This document shows, in pieces, positions 61,570 through 64,000 of a stretch of DNA of 64,000 bases (the stretch's first letter is position 1; each line of letters begins with the position of its first letter). The notes under the pieces were generated by a model that had not been told where the DNA came from, did no database searches, and saw only the letters and a list, made by a program, of their open reading frames with translations. The DNA comes from Heliomicrobium gestii (GTDB lineage Bacteria > Bacillota > Desulfitobacteriia > Heliobacteriales > Heliobacteriaceae), in contig NZ_WXEX01000005.1 of the NCBI RefSeq assembly GCF_009877435.1, positions 1 to 64,000 of the forward strand. Direction: 5' to 3'. A program made the translations under genes and the position numbers.

Positions 61570-64000
61570 TCAGGCCGGAACGCTGACCCCTTCGATCTCA
61601 TCCTCGATGTCTTGGTAAATCTCCATCAATTTATCCAGCTTCTCGTCATCGGCCTCCCAGAATCCGCGGCGGTTGGCCTCTAAAAGCCGCCGAACGATCC
61701 CGCGCAGGGCGTGGGCGTTCAGTTCCTTCAAACGGTTGCGCATCGTTTCATCGGTGATGTAGACGTCAGTGATCTCGTCGTAGACCCAGTTGTCGACGGC
61801 ATCCGTGGTGGCGCTCCAGCCGAAGGTGTTGTCGACGCGGGACTGGATCTCGCGGACCCCTTCATAGCCGTGCTTGAGCATGCCTTCATACCACTTTGGA
61901 TTGAGCGTCTTGGTCCGCGTCTCAAAACGGACCATCTCGTCCAGGTTGCGGATCTGCACCTTCGGTGTCGTCGTGTCGGCGACGAGCACGTTGGGCTTTT
62001 CGCCGCGAATGCTCTTGACTGCCGCCGAGACGCCGCCCAGGTACTCGTAGTAGTGGTCGATGTCGACGATGCCCACCTCAGAGGAGTCCACATTCTGGAA
62101 GCTCGTGTCCACATTGGAGAGGGCGGAGCGGTAAATCTCGTCGGCTACCTCGCCGCGGACCTGTTTGCCGTAGGCGAAGCCTTTGCGCTTGATGAAGGTG
62201 TCGGCCAACTCGCCGGCTTCCTCCCAGGCGCTGTTTTCGACCATCTGGTTGACGTTGCCGCCATAGCTGCCCGGCGCGTTGGAGAAGACGCGCGTCGCCG
62301 CCTGTTCGATGGGGATGTTCATCTCCTGGGACTGAGCGAGGGCGTGTTTGCGGATATAGTTCATATCAGAGGATTCGTCGGCGGTGGCCGCCGTTTTGAC
62401 CGCCTCGTCGAGAAGTTCCATCTGATTCTGGAAGAGGTCGCGGAAGATGCCGGAGACGGTGACGACCACGTCGATGCGAGGCCGGCCCAACTCCTCCAGG
62501 GGGATGAGACGCAAGCGGGTCATGCGGCCCAGGTCGTCGGGCACCGGTTTGACGCCCATCAGCGCCATCGCTTGGGCGATGCCTTCGCCATAGGTCTTGA
62601 TGTTGTCGGTTCCCCAGAGGACGACGGCGATCGACTCGGGGTAGGCGCCGTTGGCGTCGTAGAGTTTTTGCAGCATCATCTCGGCGACCCGCTGTCCGGC
62701 GCGAACCGCGACAGAGGTGGGGATCGCCTGGGGATCGAGGGCATGGATGTTGTGGCCCGTCGGCAGCGTCTTCGGGTTGCGGACGGGGTCGCCGCCCGGT
62801 CCCGGCTTGATGTACTCGCCGTCAAGGGCCTTAATGAGGCCGTTGACCTCTTCGGCGAGAATGATGTCCTTGAGGACATCCTGCAAGTAGACGAAGGTGC
62901 GCGCCGCCGCCGTGATGTCGACTTCCACGCCGCTCTGCACCCGTTCGAGGAGGAAGGCCTGCATGGCCTTGGCGGCGATCGTTTCCGACTTGCCGCGCAG
63001 GAAGCTGAACCGTCCGCGCTCATCTTTCTGGAGAAACTCGGCGATCATCTTCTGGATCCCCTGCTGCACCGCCTGGCGCACCACTTCCAGCTTTTCGATA
63101 GACGCCTGTTCGCCCAGCTCTGCGCGCCGCTCCAGGTCGTTGAAGGGGATGCCCATGGCCTCGGAGGCGAGGGCGGCCAGGGAGCGGATGCCTTTTTCCG
63201 GGCGGTCAAAGTAACTGATGGCCGAGAGATAGTCGCCCAGGGTCTGGGCCTGGGGCGCCTCACCGAGGATGTGCAGGCCCGTCGGGATGAGGCGGTTTTC
63301 CAGATCGGTCAGGTAGACGTAAAGCTTGCCGATGAACTCCTGGCCCGGTTCTTTCGTCAGCGGCACATCCTTGTCGAGGTGCAGGGCCAGGACTTTTTCG
63401 ATGATCGTCTCCAGGATCGACTCGCCGCGGGCGTTGTGGCGGTTTTCCCCCCACATGCTGATCAGGTCCTTCAGATCCCGCAGGTCCTTGTAGAGGCCGG
63501 CGTTCTCCGCCGGCGGCGTCAGGTAGGAGACAAGGGTGGCGGCGCTTCGCCGTTTGGCGATGGTCGCCTCAGAGGGGTTGTTGACGCTGTAGAGGTAGAA
63601 GTTGGGCACCGGTCCCAGCAGACGGTCTGGCCAGCAGTACTCGGTCATGCCCACCTGGTGTCCGGGCATGAACTCCAGGGCGCCGTGGGTGCCGAAGTGG
63701 AGCAGCGCGTCGGCCTGGTAGACCTTGTCGAGCCAGCGGTAGAAGGTGGCGAAGCCGTGGTGGGGACAGGCGTTGCGGGTGAAGAGCAGTTTGATCGGGT
63801 CGCTCTCATAACCGAAAGAGGGCTGCACGCCGATAAAGACGTTGCCGAGACGGCGGCCAAAGACGAGCAGGTCCTGGCCGTCTGTGTTCAGTTCGCCCGG
63901 CGCCGGTCCCCAGGTGTCGGCGATCTGTTTCCAGTAGGGGTTGATCTTCTCGTACTCTTCCACAGTCACGCGGCCGCCCACATGCAGGTTGGCCGAAGGG
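61570..64000 (-). CDS. bchH: Magnesium chelatase subunit H (3' part, runs off the right edge)
   Basis: The porphyrin-binding subunit that inserts Mg into protoporphyrin with BchI and BchD. About 809 C-terminal residues are present. The frame is open to base 64000 and continues as SANLHVGGRV at the edge, so the true start lies outside. Visible family motifs are NACPHHGFATFYRWLD, LHFGTHGALEFMPGHQ (substrate and metal site), AENAGLYKDLRDLKDLI, PTGHNIHALDPQAIPT and VWGTDNIKTYGEG. The last 90 residues match the C-terminal helix bundle. BchH and CobN are similar, but the bch neighbourhood and carotenoid gene favour BchH. Confidence 0.88.
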   Translation of the reverse strand, partial: PSANLHVGGRVTVEEYEKINPYWKQIADTWGPAPGELNTDGQDLLVFGRRLGNVFIGVQPSFGYESDPIKLLFTRNACPHHGFATFYRWLDKVYQADALLHFGTHGALEFMPGHQVGMTEYCWPDRLLGPVPNFYLYSVNNPSEATIAKRRSAATLVSYLTPPAENAGLYKDLRDLKDLISMWGENRHNARGESILETIIEKVLALHLDKDVPLTKEPGQEFIGKLYVYLTDLENRLIPTGLHILGEAPQAQTLGDYLSAISYFDRPEKGIRSLAALASEAMGIPFNDLERRAELGEQASIEKLEVVRQAVQQGIQKMIAEFLQKDERGRFSFLRGKSETIAAKAMQAFLLERVQSGVEVDITAAARTFVYLQDVLKDIILAEEVNGLIKALDGEYIKPGPGGDPVRNPKTLPTGHNIHALDPQAIPTSVAVRAGQRVAEMMLQKLYDANGAYPESIAVVLWGTDNIKTYGEGIAQAMALMGVKPVPDDLGRMTRLRLIPLEELGRPRIDVVVTVSGIFRDLFQNQMELLDEAVKTAATADESSDMNYIRKHALAQSQEMNIPIEQAATRVFSNAPGSYGGNVNQMVENSAWEEAGELADTFIKRKGFAYGKQVRGEVADEIYRSALSNVDTSFQNVDSSEVGIVDIDHYYEYLGGVSAAVKSIRGEKPNVLVADTTTPKVQIRNLDEMVRFETRTKTLNPKWYEGMLKHGYEGVREIQSRVDNTFGWSATTDAVDNWVYDEITDVYITDETMRNRLKELNAHALRGIVRRLLEANRRGFWEADDEKLDKLMEIYQDIEDEIEGVSVPA

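Noticed and set aside
61570-64000. Chelatase subunit read as cobN
   Set aside because: Sequence is close to both families, but neighbours are crtN and other bch genes and no cobalamin genes are present.

Overview
The window comes from an endospore-forming, bacteriochlorophyll-making Firmicute, almost certainly a heliobacterium. Three things point there together. The first is genes for all three subunits of chlorophyllide-a reductase (bchY, bchZ, bchX), a BchH-type chelatase subunit and a CrtN-like carotenoid desaturase. The second is spoIIE. The third is a Bacillus/Clostridium-style housekeeping order: spoIIE-tilS-ftsH ... folP-folB/K-panC-panD-nadA-nadB-nadC-birA-coaX-dusB ... greA-lysS. Most of the sequence is GC-rich, with many GTG and TTG starts. 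One block (about 15.3-19.3 kb) is strikingly AT-rich and looks acquired.

Layout. 0.3-2.4 kb: lysS and greA, minus strand. 2.6-10.1 kb: accessory metabolism, including a cyanobacterial-AAR-like acyl reductase overlapping a quinate-dehydrogenase-like gene, a flavodoxin-like protein, a BASS transporter, small heliobacterial-type proteins, an alpha/beta hydrolase and a seven-heme lipoprotein cytochrome. 10.5-15.2 kb: plus-strand bchY-bchZ, two small membrane proteins resembling cyanobacterial/plastid DUF2499 (Ycf49-like) and DUF3593, then bchX. 15.3-19.3 kb: AT-rich minus-strand operon of a class III nucleotide cyclase, an E2-E1 fusion, a JAMM peptidase and a membrane effector. It looks like a Pycsar signalling pair carrying the conjugation genes of type II CBASS. 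19.4-24.2 kb: a helicase/nuclease/S24-peptidase fusion, a small protein and a membrane protein-histidine kinase pair. 24.4-35.9 kb: a plus-strand gene for a chagasin-like domain followed by tandem 14-residue repeats, its adjacent radical SAM-SPASM-TPR protein (a likely peptide-modification pair), then a VWA protein, TPR and tandem GT2 proteins, a clostripain-family peptidase, an isochorismatase-family hydrolase and two small paralogous peptides.

36.0-50.2 kb: cofactor synthesis on the minus strand. This covers NAD (nadABC), biotin ligase and CoA (birA, coaX, panC, panD), folate (folP, folB-folK, fhs) and dusB. 50.4-59.5 kb: a small protein, an ABC1/UbiB kinase-like protein, ndk, ftsH, tilS and spoIIE. 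59.9-64.0 kb: crtN-like desaturase and the C-terminal two thirds of bchH, which runs off the right edge.

The conserved dusB-greA-lysS neighbourhood is separated by about 33 kb of photosynthesis, defence and peptide/glycosylation genes, so this locus appears to be a site where accessory modules accumulate. No tRNA, rRNA, transposase or CRISPR array was seen.
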